From a virus, in the IMG/VR virus record IMGVR_UViG_3300021335_000086, positions 1 through 24,658 of that record: a DNA stretch of 24,658 bases. One strand, written 5' to 3'. The notes beneath the pieces were generated by a model. The model had not been told where the DNA came from. It was given only the letters and a program-made list of their open reading frames with translations, and ran no database searches. A program made the translations under genes and the position numbers. Every line of letters begins with the position of its first letter. Position 1 is the stretch's first letter. Below are positions 13,353 through 20,462 of this stretch, piece by piece.

Positions 13353-14342
13353 TTAGCGCACGCGCCCTTCGAGATAGGCAGTTGTTATTTCAGCTTCAAG
13401 TTTAGCCGCTTCGTCGTGCATATTCCGTTTCATCAGTGTGCGAACCTTGGTCCAAGCATCTCCAATCTCTCGCTCTGAGTAGATTTTAGATTCTTTTCCA
13501 ACGCTCTTCGTGTTCACGGAGTTCGCTGAACGATTTGGCGCAACCTGCTTTTCAAGTTCGTTCTGCCGAGTCTGACGATCAGTTGATTCGACGGGAGCTA
13601 GAGTATCCTTAAACAGCTTTACATAATGTGCCACTGCTTCAGCATCTCCGGCCTGAAACGCCTTCATCGCCTGTTCTCTGCGTGGGCCACGGATCATAGG
13701 ATCGAACTCGTTTAGCCACGCAATCCAACGCTCATCGTTGTCGATCTGGTCAAAGTCAGGGACCAACTGGGTCAGTCTCTGAGCAAAGCTCATCTCGCCA
13801 ATCCGACCATCAGTGTTTTGCAGTTTGTCCTGCAACGCCTTGATGATCTTATCCTGCTGCTCTAATCGCCCCTCGTATTCTTGAGAGACTTCTTTTGCAA
13901 CACGACGTTGAACGTCAATCAGTTCCTCGCCAAATTCCTCTCGGTCGGCATCGGTCACATAACTGATTTTCTCCTTCGCCTTTGTCGAATCGGGTTCGGC
14001 CTTCTCGGCGGCTAGTTTACTTAGCTCGTCGATCTTTGCTGTCAGTTCGCGTACTTGCTGGTGCAAGCGTGGAACTTCTGCGTCGTACTTACCCCGTAGA
14101 GTTTTGTACTTCTGTTCGAACTCGTCCGCTACATCCGTCGGTGACGTATCAGCTGGCTTCGCTTCTTCAGGTTCAGTTGCTTCTTCTGCTTCGACTGGTA
14201 CTTCTGCCTCGGTATCCGTCGGGACTTCAGAAAGTTCGGGCTTCTTAGCTTTCTCTTTCTTGCCTTCCTTCGGGGCTGTCAGCGTTTTCTCTAGTTCTTC
14301 GACTTCCGCAAGCTGTGCCTGCACCTGTTTTGGCAATGCCAT
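13353..14342 (-). CDS. Capsid scaffolding protein
   Basis: A 329-residue acidic, mostly helical protein. Residues 1-85 are low complexity and rich in Glu, Pro, Lys, Ala and Thr (VPTDTEAEVPVEAEEATEPE). Then come coiled-coil segments (FEQKYKTLRGKYDAEVPRLH, QQVRELTAKIDELSKLAAEK and YEGRLEQQDKIIKALQDKLQ). The C-terminal third has a folded-looking LVPDFDQIDNDERWIAWLNE segment that recurs in scaffolds of related podoviruses, and a basic ERE-x-x-DAW-x-x-x-R end. Position directly before the capsid gene is the standard place for scaffold. AAGGAG is before ATG 14342. No protease motif is seen, so the scaffold is more likely to exit intact than to be cleaved, which is inference. Confidence 0.88.
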   Translation of the reverse strand: MALPKQVQAQLAEVEELEKTLTAPKEGKKEKAKKPELSEVPTDTEAEVPVEAEEATEPEEAKPADTSPTDVADEFEQKYKTLRGKYDAEVPRLHQQVRELTAKIDELSKLAAEKAEPDSTKAKEKISYVTDADREEFGEELIDVQRRVAKEVSQEYEGRLEQQDKIIKALQDKLQNTDGRIGEMSFAQRLTQLVPDFDQIDNDERWIAWLNEFDPMIRGPRREQAMKAFQAGDAEAVAHYVKLFKDTLAPVESTDRQTRQNELEKQVAPNRSANSVNTKSVGKESKIYSEREIGDAWTKVRTLMKRNMHDEAAKLEAEITTAYLEGRVR

Positions 14343-14417
14343 TCTCTTCTCCTTAAAGCACCAACTCTGTTCCTAGCGTCCCGTGGGTATGCTGTTCCCG
14401 TTATGGTGTGCCTTCGG

Positions 14418-14660
14418 TTAACGCGCGTAAGCGCTTCTATCTACCTTCGGCGACTCTTCAACCGCCGTCAGTATATCTTGTAGTGCTTCGGCTCGGCCTT
14501 GCAGACGGTGGACTTGGACCATGTCGGCTGCGTGTACGAGCTTCTGCTTGGCGGATTCAAGCTCCGCCTCAATCAATCTCAAAAATGCTTCGGTTCCCGG
14601 CTCTCTGAGCCTCGTAAGCGCCTTTACGGCCTGTGACTCAGCATTGTTGAGATCAATCAT
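14418..14660 (-). CDS. Small helical protein between portal and scaffold (80 aa)
   Basis: The 80-residue sequence is almost entirely helical (FLRLIEAELESAKQKLVHAA, VHRLQGRAEALQDILTAVEE). Proteins of this size and 'L-x-x-L-x-G-x-[AR]-x-x-L-x-x-[IL]-L' pattern lie between portal and scaffold genes in many short-tailed marine phages. The function is not known; a minor head or portal accessory is plausible. The start ATG 14660 has little ribosome-site signal (GAAGA very close), and a promoter-like pair lies so close that the message could be nearly leaderless. The stop overlaps a single GTTAAC at 14416-14421. Confidence 0.75.
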   Translation of the reverse strand: MIDLNNAESQAVKALTRLREPGTEAFLRLIEAELESAKQKLVHAADMVQVHRLQGRAEALQDILTAVEESPKVDRSAYAR

Positions 14661-14666
14661 GTCTTC

Positions 14667-14696
14667 AAATTATCTTATACATGTTAACGTGTCAAC
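14667..14696 (-). promoter_or_regulatory. Candidate promoter with GTTAAC-N2-GTYAAC element before the 80-aa gene
   Basis: The minus strand carries a perfect TTGACA (14690-14695) and, 17 bp on, TAATTT (14667-14672); GATAAT at 15-bp spacing is an alternative -10. The -35 box is part of the element GTTAACGTGTCAAC (14683-14696, plus-strand reading). The predicted transcription start is within a few bases of ATG 14660. Confidence 0.5.
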
Positions 14697-14707
14697 AAGT
14701 GCATACA

Positions 14708-16738
14708 TTAACGTCCGTTTGGACGCTGTGCCATGAGGCTGTCTTGTCGACCCCCCATCTCAGTGCCGTCCTCTTGGAGGTTTGCTGCTTCTTGCATCGC
14801 TTGTTGCTGCATCATCATTTGCTGCTGGGCCATAGCCTGCTGCTTTTCAATGTCTTCACGACTCGGGACCAAGCGGTCGACATTCGTGTTGAGATTGCTT
14901 GCCAAGTCTCGCATAAGCTCTGCCGTACCCGCTGGACCAACAATTTGTTGCGCCACAGGGCTTTCCAGTACAAGACGGAGGAACTCATTCTTACGGACAG
15001 CTTCAGCTTCTTTGACGACCAATGACATCGCGCCTTTTGCCACAATTTGTACATCACCAATCAACTCCGGATCATCGCTGTAGCGCAAGTTGCGTTGGTA
15101 CTGACGCTCTAGCATTGGGGTCAGAACATCGTGATCTACGTTACCGATCACCTGCTTAATACTCTTGCCTGCGTTTGAAATCAGCATAGAAAGACCAGAC
15201 GAGGTACGACCTGCGCCCGGAACGTGCTGACCAGTCATATAACGCGGTATGCCTGAAACTTCGTCGGCAAGAGCCATAAACTTATCGAACACACCCATTA
15301 GCTCGGCTGCGTTTGAATTTGGTTGGTAGAAAGAAATGGGCGGAGAAGAATCTCCGTACTCCGACTGCTTAAACTGCCAAATCTTCCAAGGGTACATCTG
15401 AGTGATGTCTTCCCCGTTTGGTAGACGGCTGATATTAACGCCGACCTGTGGACCGGAGGAGATACCCATGTTGTTAGCTAACGCTCGAGCGGCGGCGTTA
15501 CACATATTCTGGGCATCGATACAAAGGTCGGCTACTCCGTTCCCGTCGACTCTGCCCGGAACCTTCTCGAACGAAGTAATGTAATAAGGTTTGCGTCCTA
15601 GAGGATCGTAGTTCAGCACCGCTTTGATTACGATGTTATCCACCATCCAGACTTCGCAAGGGTAAGACTTCTGCGGGTCTTCGATCTCTGACTCATCCAT
15701 ACCCCATTCGATTAGGAGCGTGCCGGGAATTGAATCCCAAAGCTGGATCGCCGCGATCACGTCGTTGTGAGCGTTGTCGTAGTCTTTGTCTGTGACCTCT
15801 TCCATCTCACTGATGTCGTGGTCTAGCCAATCGAACCCTGTTGAGCCAAAGTCAGCAAGTAGGCTGCGAACCGCAGCTTCGTCGTACCCGTCTACGCCCA
15901 ACATCGCCTCAACGTCTTCGCGAGTTAAGTGGTGTAGCTCTAGGACAGGCATATTCTGAATGTCGTCGCCCCAAGGTGCCCAGAAGAACTTGTATGGGTC
16001 AACGCGTTCCCACTCGTCACGGAGTACGTCTACAGCAGCAAGACCGCCGTTTACATACTTCATCGCCTTACGTTTACGTGGGATTGGGCCTTTCATTACC
16101 GCGAACGGGAATGTCGCAAGATCGTTAGTGAACTCGAACAGCGCCTTTGTGTAGCCGCCTTCGGTCAACTGATCTTCCATTTTCTGTTCCATACGCTCGA
16201 CACGCTTCTCAGCCTCGAACTTCATAGCCCGCATCGCAGTATCTTTCATACCGGACGCTAGCTGCTTGAGGTCGATTGGGTCGATAGGGCCGTTGCCCTG
16301 CGCGTAATACTCTTGGAGGTTCATCTGCATAATGCGCTGCAAGTTCTGCTGCACATCCGGTGGTACCTCTGGAATGGGTGTTGCGTTAATAGACCAAGGT
16401 TTGTCTACGCCTGTGCCTAGAAGTGTATCGCGCAACCATGCAGTAGCTGTACGACACTTACTGCTGACAATACCCATAAAGATTTCCGAGCCGCCTTGGT
16501 CACGGATTTCCGCAAGTTTGCTTGGTTCATATTCCATATTCCTTGCGCGGACGCATTTGGACAGACGGTCGTCGATCTCCAATCGTTTGTGGTCACGCAT
16601 TATTTCCCAACGTCGTCTGACGTGGGATGCTAAACCTTGGATCATTGGAGTGGCCTGCTTTTCAGCAGACGCGCGTTGCGCCGCAGCCTCTAGGTCAGAG
16701 GCACGGGCCACAGGGATAAGACCGGAACCTATTGCCAT
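14708..16738 (-). CDS. Portal protein
   Basis: This 676-residue protein forms the dodecameric DNA-entry ring at the head vertex. Support comes from length, position between the large terminase and scaffold, and typical segments of podoviral portals. These include an N-terminal helical region (WEIMRDHKRLEIDDRLSKCV), IFMGIVSSKCRTATAWLRDT (wing entry), the stem-like YYITSFEKVPGRVDGNGVAD and QNMCNAAARALANNMGISSG, then DEVSGIPRYMTGQHVPGAGR, TSSGLSMLISNAGKSIKQVI and a Gln/Met-rich C terminus (MAQQQMMMQQQAMQEAANLQ) as in barrel domains of P22-like portals. The gene begins after a 64-bp gap with a good promoter candidate. The ribosome site is GAGAT with long spacing. Confidence 0.92.
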   Translation of the reverse strand: MAIGSGLIPVARASDLEAAAQRASAEKQATPMIQGLASHVRRRWEIMRDHKRLEIDDRLSKCVRARNMEYEPSKLAEIRDQGGSEIFMGIVSSKCRTATAWLRDTLLGTGVDKPWSINATPIPEVPPDVQQNLQRIMQMNLQEYYAQGNGPIDPIDLKQLASGMKDTAMRAMKFEAEKRVERMEQKMEDQLTEGGYTKALFEFTNDLATFPFAVMKGPIPRKRKAMKYVNGGLAAVDVLRDEWERVDPYKFFWAPWGDDIQNMPVLELHHLTREDVEAMLGVDGYDEAAVRSLLADFGSTGFDWLDHDISEMEEVTDKDYDNAHNDVIAAIQLWDSIPGTLLIEWGMDESEIEDPQKSYPCEVWMVDNIVIKAVLNYDPLGRKPYYITSFEKVPGRVDGNGVADLCIDAQNMCNAAARALANNMGISSGPQVGVNISRLPNGEDITQMYPWKIWQFKQSEYGDSSPPISFYQPNSNAAELMGVFDKFMALADEVSGIPRYMTGQHVPGAGRTSSGLSMLISNAGKSIKQVIGNVDHDVLTPMLERQYQRNLRYSDDPELIGDVQIVAKGAMSLVVKEAEAVRKNEFLRLVLESPVAQQIVGPAGTAELMRDLASNLNTNVDRLVPSREDIEKQQAMAQQQMMMQQQAMQEAANLQEDGTEMGGRQDSLMAQRPNGR

Positions 16739-16769
16739 TATATGCTATCTCACATGTGATATGAGGACC

Positions 16770-16799
16770 ACAATAGCCTCAATGTGTTAACAGGTCAAC
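16770..16799 (-). promoter_or_regulatory. Candidate portal-operon promoter with GTTAAC-N2-GTYAAC element
   Basis: On the minus strand TTGACC (16793-16798) and TATTGT (16770-16775) are exactly 17 bp apart. The -35 box belongs to GTTAACAGGTCAAC (16786-16799, plus-strand reading). The element begins right at the terminase stop (16803-16805) and the predicted start is about 25 bases before the portal ATG, so portal and downstream head genes could be transcribed independently of the terminase. Confidence 0.55.
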
Positions 16800-16802
16800 A
16801 CG

Positions 16803-18218
16803 TTAAGTCCAACCTCTTGAGGAGACACGGACCACCTCTCGGCGTTCATCAGCAAAGTTATACCCACCAAATAACTCGCCTCCGTCGGCGTGTAGACACA
16901 AATACTGGAACGCATCGGCAATGTCAGACCAAGGGTGAGACTTCTCAGGACTTTCGTCCCGCACACCTTTCGTGTTGATTTTATACCGATATTTCCCCGC
17001 AAGAGCTTGTATCAACTCTGTCGAGTCTTCAGGATCGAAGACAACGCCGTATTTACCATCAACAACCCTCGTCAAAAAGTTATCAACGGCAGAGAGGCGT
17101 GCAGCAACAGAGTTTGTCTTAGCTGCTTTTACAAAGAAACCTTCGTTCCTCCATATATCAGCGACGGTCCTCTCATCGGTCTGGACCCTCTGAAACGCTG
17201 CGGGGTCGATTATAACAATAGATCGCCGTCCGGGGAACTTGTTTGTCAGAAGAGGTTTTACCTTCTCCCGAACGAAACGCAGTGCGCCCATGCCGTCGGA
17301 GATCAGACTGTCATAGATGACTAAGCGACCGTCGTACGCAACTTGGCCTATCACAGCCGCCGGAGTAAGCCCTGCGTCTACGCCGATGATGAGCGGGTCA
17401 TCGGAGTATATCGGTCGTATGGAGCTTTTCGCTACGTGGTTAGCACGGTCAAAGGAACGAAATACCGGCTGGCCCGAGAGCGATTTACCGAACTTCGCGT
17501 TGATATAGACGTCGATCCAATCTTCAGTCTTACCTTGCGCAAGATTGTCATAGTAATCATCAGGAAGGAAACGCGTCCAATCAGCTTCGGGACTCAACCC
17601 CGACGGCTGGATAGTCACATGTACGTTGGAGGGAGGTTCAGTAAGCAACTGTTCCCAAAAGGTATCTTGGTCTGGGGGGTTTGTCATACCCCAAATGTGA
17701 GCGTTCGACCGACCATCATCGGCAACACAACCCACGCTGTTCATCATCTTATCAGGGTAACGACCCACACGGCCCTGCGCAGCGTTATAGATGTCAGGGT
17801 GAATCTCTCTGAACTCGTCAAATATGATGAAACTCGCCTGTAGCGACAATAATCGCCTTACGTCGTTTGCATCATCAAGACCACGGAACAACACCTCGCA
17901 TTCGATGTCTCCCACTTTTATGACGAATTTGTACTCAGTCTTGAGGAACGACCCCATTACCCCGTCAGGAATCCATTTAAGGAAGTCGGGTATCGAAGTA
18001 TCCCGTAACTGTTCACGCGTGTTACGAACCCAAATACATCTTGAGCGCCGCATACCATCTTTACACGGGGCCATCTGCGCCGCGTGATGCAGGATTTTCA
18101 TAATACCTGCGGTCGTCTTAGTCGATCCAACTGGTCCAACAGCCAACGAAACAAACTTTTCAGAATAGAAGAAATCATCAAGTGACTCGATAACTTCAAA
18201 GTTTATCTCATGTGCCAT
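16803..18218 (-). CDS. terL: Terminase large subunit (DNA-packaging ATPase/nuclease)
   Basis: The 471-residue packaging motor. The N-terminal ATPase domain has a Walker A variant GPVGSTKT at 28-35 (K34, T35) and Walker B FIIFDE at 130-135 (D134, catalytic E135), with RNTREQLRDTSIPDFLKWIP between them. The C-terminal RNase-H-like nuclease has IIGVDAGLTPAAVIG with D281, IVIIDPAAFQRVQTDE with D338, and HPWSDIADAFQYLCLHADGG with D432/D435 as the expected metal-binding acids. The length suits compact Terminase_6-type large subunits. It overlaps the preceding small-subunit candidate by 11 bp. It cuts at the packaging site and pumps DNA through the portal encoded next. Confidence 0.95.
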   Translation of the reverse strand: MAHEINFEVIESLDDFFYSEKFVSLAVGPVGSTKTTAGIMKILHHAAQMAPCKDGMRRSRCIWVRNTREQLRDTSIPDFLKWIPDGVMGSFLKTEYKFVIKVGDIECEVLFRGLDDANDVRRLLSLQASFIIFDEFREIHPDIYNAAQGRVGRYPDKMMNSVGCVADDGRSNAHIWGMTNPPDQDTFWEQLLTEPPSNVHVTIQPSGLSPEADWTRFLPDDYYDNLAQGKTEDWIDVYINAKFGKSLSGQPVFRSFDRANHVAKSSIRPIYSDDPLIIGVDAGLTPAAVIGQVAYDGRLVIYDSLISDGMGALRFVREKVKPLLTNKFPGRRSIVIIDPAAFQRVQTDERTVADIWRNEGFFVKAAKTNSVAARLSAVDNFLTRVVDGKYGVVFDPEDSTELIQALAGKYRYKINTKGVRDESPEKSHPWSDIADAFQYLCLHADGGELFGGYNFADERREVVRVSSRGWT

Positions 18219-18564
18219 CTTCTAGCGCCTGTGCTGAACCTTCGATGGTGATTGCATCATCTTGATCCTTGGCGCGTGTAATGTTTATGACCACTTGAGG
18301 GCCATTTCCACTTACTTCCGCTTTGGTATCCGGTTCCAGCTTGCCGAGCTTATTCAGCATCTTCTGGAACTCAATCCGGGCCATCGGGTTGATTGTTGGG
18401 TTTTGCATCGTTCTGAACAAGTTGTCGAGGTTAACCGCGCCCAGCATACGGGCAAAGGTCTCCATTTTGGACGGGTCTTCCTCAATCGCAAGCATATCCG
18501 CCGGAGACAAGATAGACTTATCCGCCAGATCAGGACTTATAGCTTTATATACGTGGTTGCTCAT
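18208..18564 (-). CDS. Probable terminase small subunit
   Basis: The assignment rests mainly on position, directly before and overlapping terL. The 118-residue sequence has MLAIEEDPSKMETFARMLGA and MQNPTINPMARIEFQKMLNK, which are helical and suited to an oligomer core, followed by a polar linker and VVINITRAKDQDDAITIEGS, a beta segment like the C-terminal part of TerS rings. There is no clear helix-turn-helix. ATG 18609 in the same frame would add 15 residues (133 aa), but it has no ribosome site and a promoter-like pair lies inside that extension at 18571-18599, so I prefer ATG 18564 (MSNHVYKAIS). Neither start has a good Shine-Dalgarno sequence. Confidence 0.65.
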   Translation of the reverse strand: MSNHVYKAISPDLADKSILSPADMLAIEEDPSKMETFARMLGAVNLDNLFRTMQNPTINPMARIEFQKMLNKLGKLEPDTKAEVSGNGPQVVINITRAKDQDDAITIEGSAQALEDGT

Positions 18565-18570
18565 CTCTAC

Positions 18571-18599
18571 ACGGTAACTCGTTAACACTATTCTGTCAA
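18571..18599 (-). promoter_or_regulatory. Candidate promoter for the terminase genes
   Basis: On the minus strand a perfect TTGACA (18594-18599) is followed after 17 bp by TACCGT (18571-18576), a weak -10. A GTTAAC (18581-18586) lies in the spacer. The predicted start falls at or next to ATG 18564, again suggesting a leaderless or near-leaderless message. This would be the head of the whole minus-strand late region. Confidence 0.4.
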
Positions 18600-18650
18600 G
18601 ATTACTCATATGAAGCTGAATAACACGTACCCGCAGGTTTTCATTAATTT

Positions 18651-18686
18651 GTTAACGTGTTAACTTCTTCGCAACTTGAATACAAT
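18651..18686 (+). promoter_or_regulatory. Divergent control region with a perfect GTTAACGTGTTAAC element
   Basis: The gap between the leftward terminase genes and the rightward HNH gene contains GTTAACGTGTTAAC (18651-18664), two HpaI-type palindromes with 2 bp between. On the plus strand TTAACT (18660-18665) and TACAAT (18681-18686) are 15 bp apart, a somewhat short promoter whose start would lie about 10 bases before the HNH GTG. As the only divergent intergenic region in the window, it is a logical place for a switch between gene sets. Confidence 0.5.
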
Positions 18687-18701
18687 ACGGACACCTAGCC
18701 A

Positions 18702-19067
18702 GTGCCGCGAAAATCAGCAGAAGGCCGCAAAGCCTACAACAAAGAATATAGCAAACGCTGGTACGCCAAGAATAAAGAAAAGCAGAAGGCCAGAGCCGCC
18801 GCAAACCGCAAAAGGCAGTACCAAGAGTGGGTTGAATACAAAGCATCGCGCGAATGTTCTGTATGTGGTGCCTCGCACCCTGCGATCATAGATTTTCACC
18901 ACATTATCCGTAAAGACAAACAATCCGTTAACGTATTAGTGAAGAACGGACGTTTCGGAGCAGCCTACAAAGAGGCTGAGACCAAATGCATACCTATATG
19001 CGCCAACTGCCACCGGAAGCACCACTGGGAAGAACGGCGCAAAACTCCCCCTAAAGACCGCGACTGA
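18702..19067 (+). CDS. HNH endonuclease (packaging-associated)
   Basis: The 121-residue protein starts from GTG 18702; no ATG is suitably placed and no ribosome site is visible. A basic N terminus (KSAEGRKAYNKEYSKRWYAK) precedes an HNH domain. It has C52-x2-C55 (CSVCG), the H66/H67 pair in AIIDFHHI, and C100-x2-C103-H104 with H107 (PICANCHRKHH), where the cysteines bind structural zinc and the histidines with N102 form the nicking active site. Small HNH proteins next to terminase genes assist cos cleavage in several phage groups. The neighbouring terminase and the G/C tract at 19162 fit that role. A free-standing homing-type HNH is the alternative. Confidence 0.88.
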   Translation: MPRKSAEGRKAYNKEYSKRWYAKNKEKQKARAAANRKRQYQEWVEYKASRECSVCGASHPAIIDFHHIIRKDKQSVNVLVKNGRFGAAYKEAETKCIPICANCHRKHHWEERRKTPPKDRD

Positions 19068-19071
19068 TCTG

Positions 19072-19089
19072 TGCGCATTTATTTGCGCA
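19072..19089 (+). terminator. Weak hairpin after the HNH gene
   Basis: TGCGCA (19072-19077), loop TTTATT, TGCGCA (19084-19089) form a 6-bp stem 5 bases after the HNH stop. The next bases are AACAATTAAC rather than a U run, so termination would be partial at best. It may instead be part of the structured gene-free region that follows. Confidence 0.35.
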
Positions 19090-19161
19090 ACAATTAACTG
19101 AGCAAGTCTTTGTTATTTTAAAAAGGGTCAAATTTTGGGTTGCTCTATACGCAATACATAA

Positions 19162-19201
19162 GGGCTGGGGCGGGGGCCACCCCCCCTCGGTCCCTACCCC
19201 C
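19162..19201. other. G/C homopolymer tract; candidate cos or packaging site
   Basis: A run of GGGCTGGGGCGGGGG is followed at once by CCACCCCCCC and, after TCGGT, CCCTACCCCC. The G and C blocks can pair as one or more GC hairpins. This is the most extreme composition in the window and it lies about 95 bp after the HNH gene and 600 bp from the terminase genes. Phages with HNH-assisted packaging often have G/C-rich cohesive ends near those genes. Function here is inference; it could also be part of an origin. Confidence 0.4.
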
Positions 19202-19612
19202 ATCTGTTTACGTCGCGCCATTGTTGAGAGATTAAAAGCCCTCAGGCTTAGGCGGGAATTAAGGTATCTCTCCGGCAGACACTCCGAGGTGTTGACGTCT
19301 TTTATCGCGCGTTTGTGCGGTCGAAGTAGCGGGCACCTTCTGGCAATGATTAACCGTAGGCGAGTCGAGAGGCGTTAGGTGCGGGATGTGAGTTGGGGTC
19401 GTTAGTAGAGCGGACGGGATAGGTGTGACTTATGTATGCGGTCACTGAGTCAAGCACCTTATGAAAGTCGAGCGCGCAGCAGGCGTGATTAATCGACACC
19501 TCACCGGTGATTAGGTTCACGCGGCAGCGCTAATAATCCTGAAGGGGATTATACATTAAGCATTCACTCGAGTGTTTAATGCCCTAATCCCTTAAATCTT
19601 TGGAGGCTTATC
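19202..19612 (+). other. Gene-free region with hairpins and a G-rich plus strand
   Basis: No frame longer than a few dozen codons with a ribosome site is present on either strand. The plus strand from about 19360 to 19435 is strikingly G-rich. There are two clear inverted repeats near the end: ATAATCC (19533-19539) with GGATTAT (19546-19552) around a TGAAGG loop, and GCATTCACTC (19560-19569) pairing with GAGTG and AATGC (19570-19582), with a TTT bulge, centred on the palindrome CACTCGAGTG. TCACCGGTGA (19501-19510) is another 10-bp palindrome. This could be a structured RNA leader for the next gene, a replication origin, or part of the packaging site. No tRNA was recognised. Confidence 0.45.
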
Positions 19613-20107
19613 ATGCTTACTCTTAAACAACTTAACCAGAAAATCGCTGGTATCCGTCGCACTACTGCGGCACTTCGTGAAAACATCCACGTTGTATTGT
19701 GCAACGCTGCGGGTCATGCGTACGAACACGGCGACGTGACGCCACTCGCTAATCTATTCGAGGCCACATCAGGTGTAAACCGCAAGCGTATCGCTGCTTG
19801 GGTGCGTGACAATGGTTTCGCCATGCTGCAAAAGGATGGATCATTCAAACTCAATAAGCAAATGCGTAAAGAGGCGGACTTCACCGACGGTGATGCGGTC
19901 GTCGAATATCTCACCAACGAAGTACCTGCTTGGTACGTGGATGAGGAAAGTGCTGCTCAAATCGTTAAAGAGTTGGACGCAGTTCAACGTATCAAATCCT
20001 TAACAGCTCAAATCGCCAAAGAAGGCGCGGTCGTCAAGAATGTGGACTTCGCGGCATACCGCCAAGCAATGGAAGACTTAGATGCTGCTATCCGCCAACA
20101 CGCATAA
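19613..20107 (+). CDS. Conserved phage protein with an 'EHGD' helical domain (164 aa)
   Basis: The protein starts with MLTLKQLNQKIAGIRRTTAA, a helix, and then NAAGHAYEHGDVTPLANLFE, followed by NRKRIAAWVRDNGF. I recognise the pattern 'A-x-x-H-x-x-E-H-G-D-x-T-x-[LI]-x-x-L-x-x-A ... R-x-x-A-[FL]-x-x-W-[LV]' from many phage early genes; its function is not established. The rest is helical, with KKDGSFKLNKQMRKEAD-like basic segments and a C-terminal coiled coil. GGAGG lies 6 bases before ATG 19613, one of the strongest ribosome sites of the right arm. It stands alone between two long noncoding regions, so it is probably a monocistronic, highly expressed early protein; nucleic-acid binding is possible but unproven. 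Confidence 0.85.
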   Translation: MLTLKQLNQKIAGIRRTTAALRENIHVVLCNAAGHAYEHGDVTPLANLFEATSGVNRKRIAAWVRDNGFAMLQKDGSFKLNKQMRKEADFTDGDAVVEYLTNEVPAWYVDEESAAQIVKELDAVQRIKSLTAQIAKEGAVVKNVDFAAYRQAMEDLDAAIRQHA

Positions 20108-20117
20108 AAACCATGTG

Positions 20118-20135
20118 TGGGGTGCTTGCACCCCA
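20118..20135 (+). terminator. Hairpin after the 164-aa gene
   Basis: TGGGGTG (20118-20124), loop CTTG, CACCCCA (20129-20135) is a perfect 7-bp stem, 11 bases after the stop codon. No U run follows. It probably marks the end of the monocistronic message, by termination or by 3'-end protection. Confidence 0.55.
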
Positions 20136-20147
20136 TGCACCCACCAA

Positions 20148-20435
20148 TAAGACAGAAAAGTTTTGTCTTGTTCGTTGTCTTAATAGCAGAAAATGCCAAG
20201 TGACTGTTTTTATTAATAGAAATAGATAGATTAAGACAATAAGACAATAAGACAAAGAAAAAGAGAGAGATGTAAGTTTGCTGAGTGTGTGTTGCGTCGG
20301 TGTAAATCGCGAGCATGTTTGGCATCCCCCACATCTCATTCTCTGAGCCTGTCTTAATGTCTTAATACTGTAAAATCAAACACTTACAAGCAAGACACTG
20401 TCTTAATAGCTTTGTCTTAATACCACTTTGTCTTG
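20148..20435. repeat. Array of 12 TGTCTT[A/G] repeats in both orientations; candidate origin or operator
   Basis: TGTCTTA or TGTCTTG occurs on the plus strand at 20164, 20176, 20350, 20358, 20399, 20413 and 20429. It occurs on the minus strand (read as TAAGACA or CAAGACA) at 20148, 20231, 20240, 20248 and 20391. Most extend to TGTCTTAATA. There are direct clusters with 8-9 bp periodicity (20231/20240/20248 and 20350/20358) and inverted pairs able to form hairpins, the best around 20149-20169. The intervening DNA is A/T-rich (20190-20270). The gap holds no credible gene. Iteron-type origins and multi-site repressor operators have this look. Confidence 0.75.
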
Positions 20436-20462
20436 TTCAAACCCCAAATAACAGGTGTTCCA

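Noticed and set aside
14416-14421. Single GTTAAC at the end of the 80-aa gene as a further intergenic element
   Set aside because: Only one half-site; it is accounted for by the stop codon context and has no promoter-like partner.
14681-15083. Plus-strand frames of 114 and 116 codons opposite the portal C terminus
   Set aside because: Produced by antisense of the Gln/Met-rich portal tail (Cys/Ser/Leu-rich); no independent support.
16332-16790. 152-codon plus-strand frame opposite the portal N terminus
   Set aside because: Antisense shadow in the portal gene; basic and Ser-rich with no recognisable motif.
17343-17843. 166-codon plus-strand frame opposite the large terminase
   Set aside because: Antisense to a well-supported gene with conserved motifs; no ribosome site or ordered domain pattern.
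19490-19540. Possible tRNA in the gene-free region (GGTTCAC resembling a T loop)
   Set aside because: No matching acceptor, D-arm or anticodon stem could be placed around it.
20008-20339. Minus-strand frames of 83 and 108 codons across the repeat gap
   Set aside because: They run through the TGTCTT array and into the 164-aa gene, lack ribosome sites and have compositions explained by the repeats.
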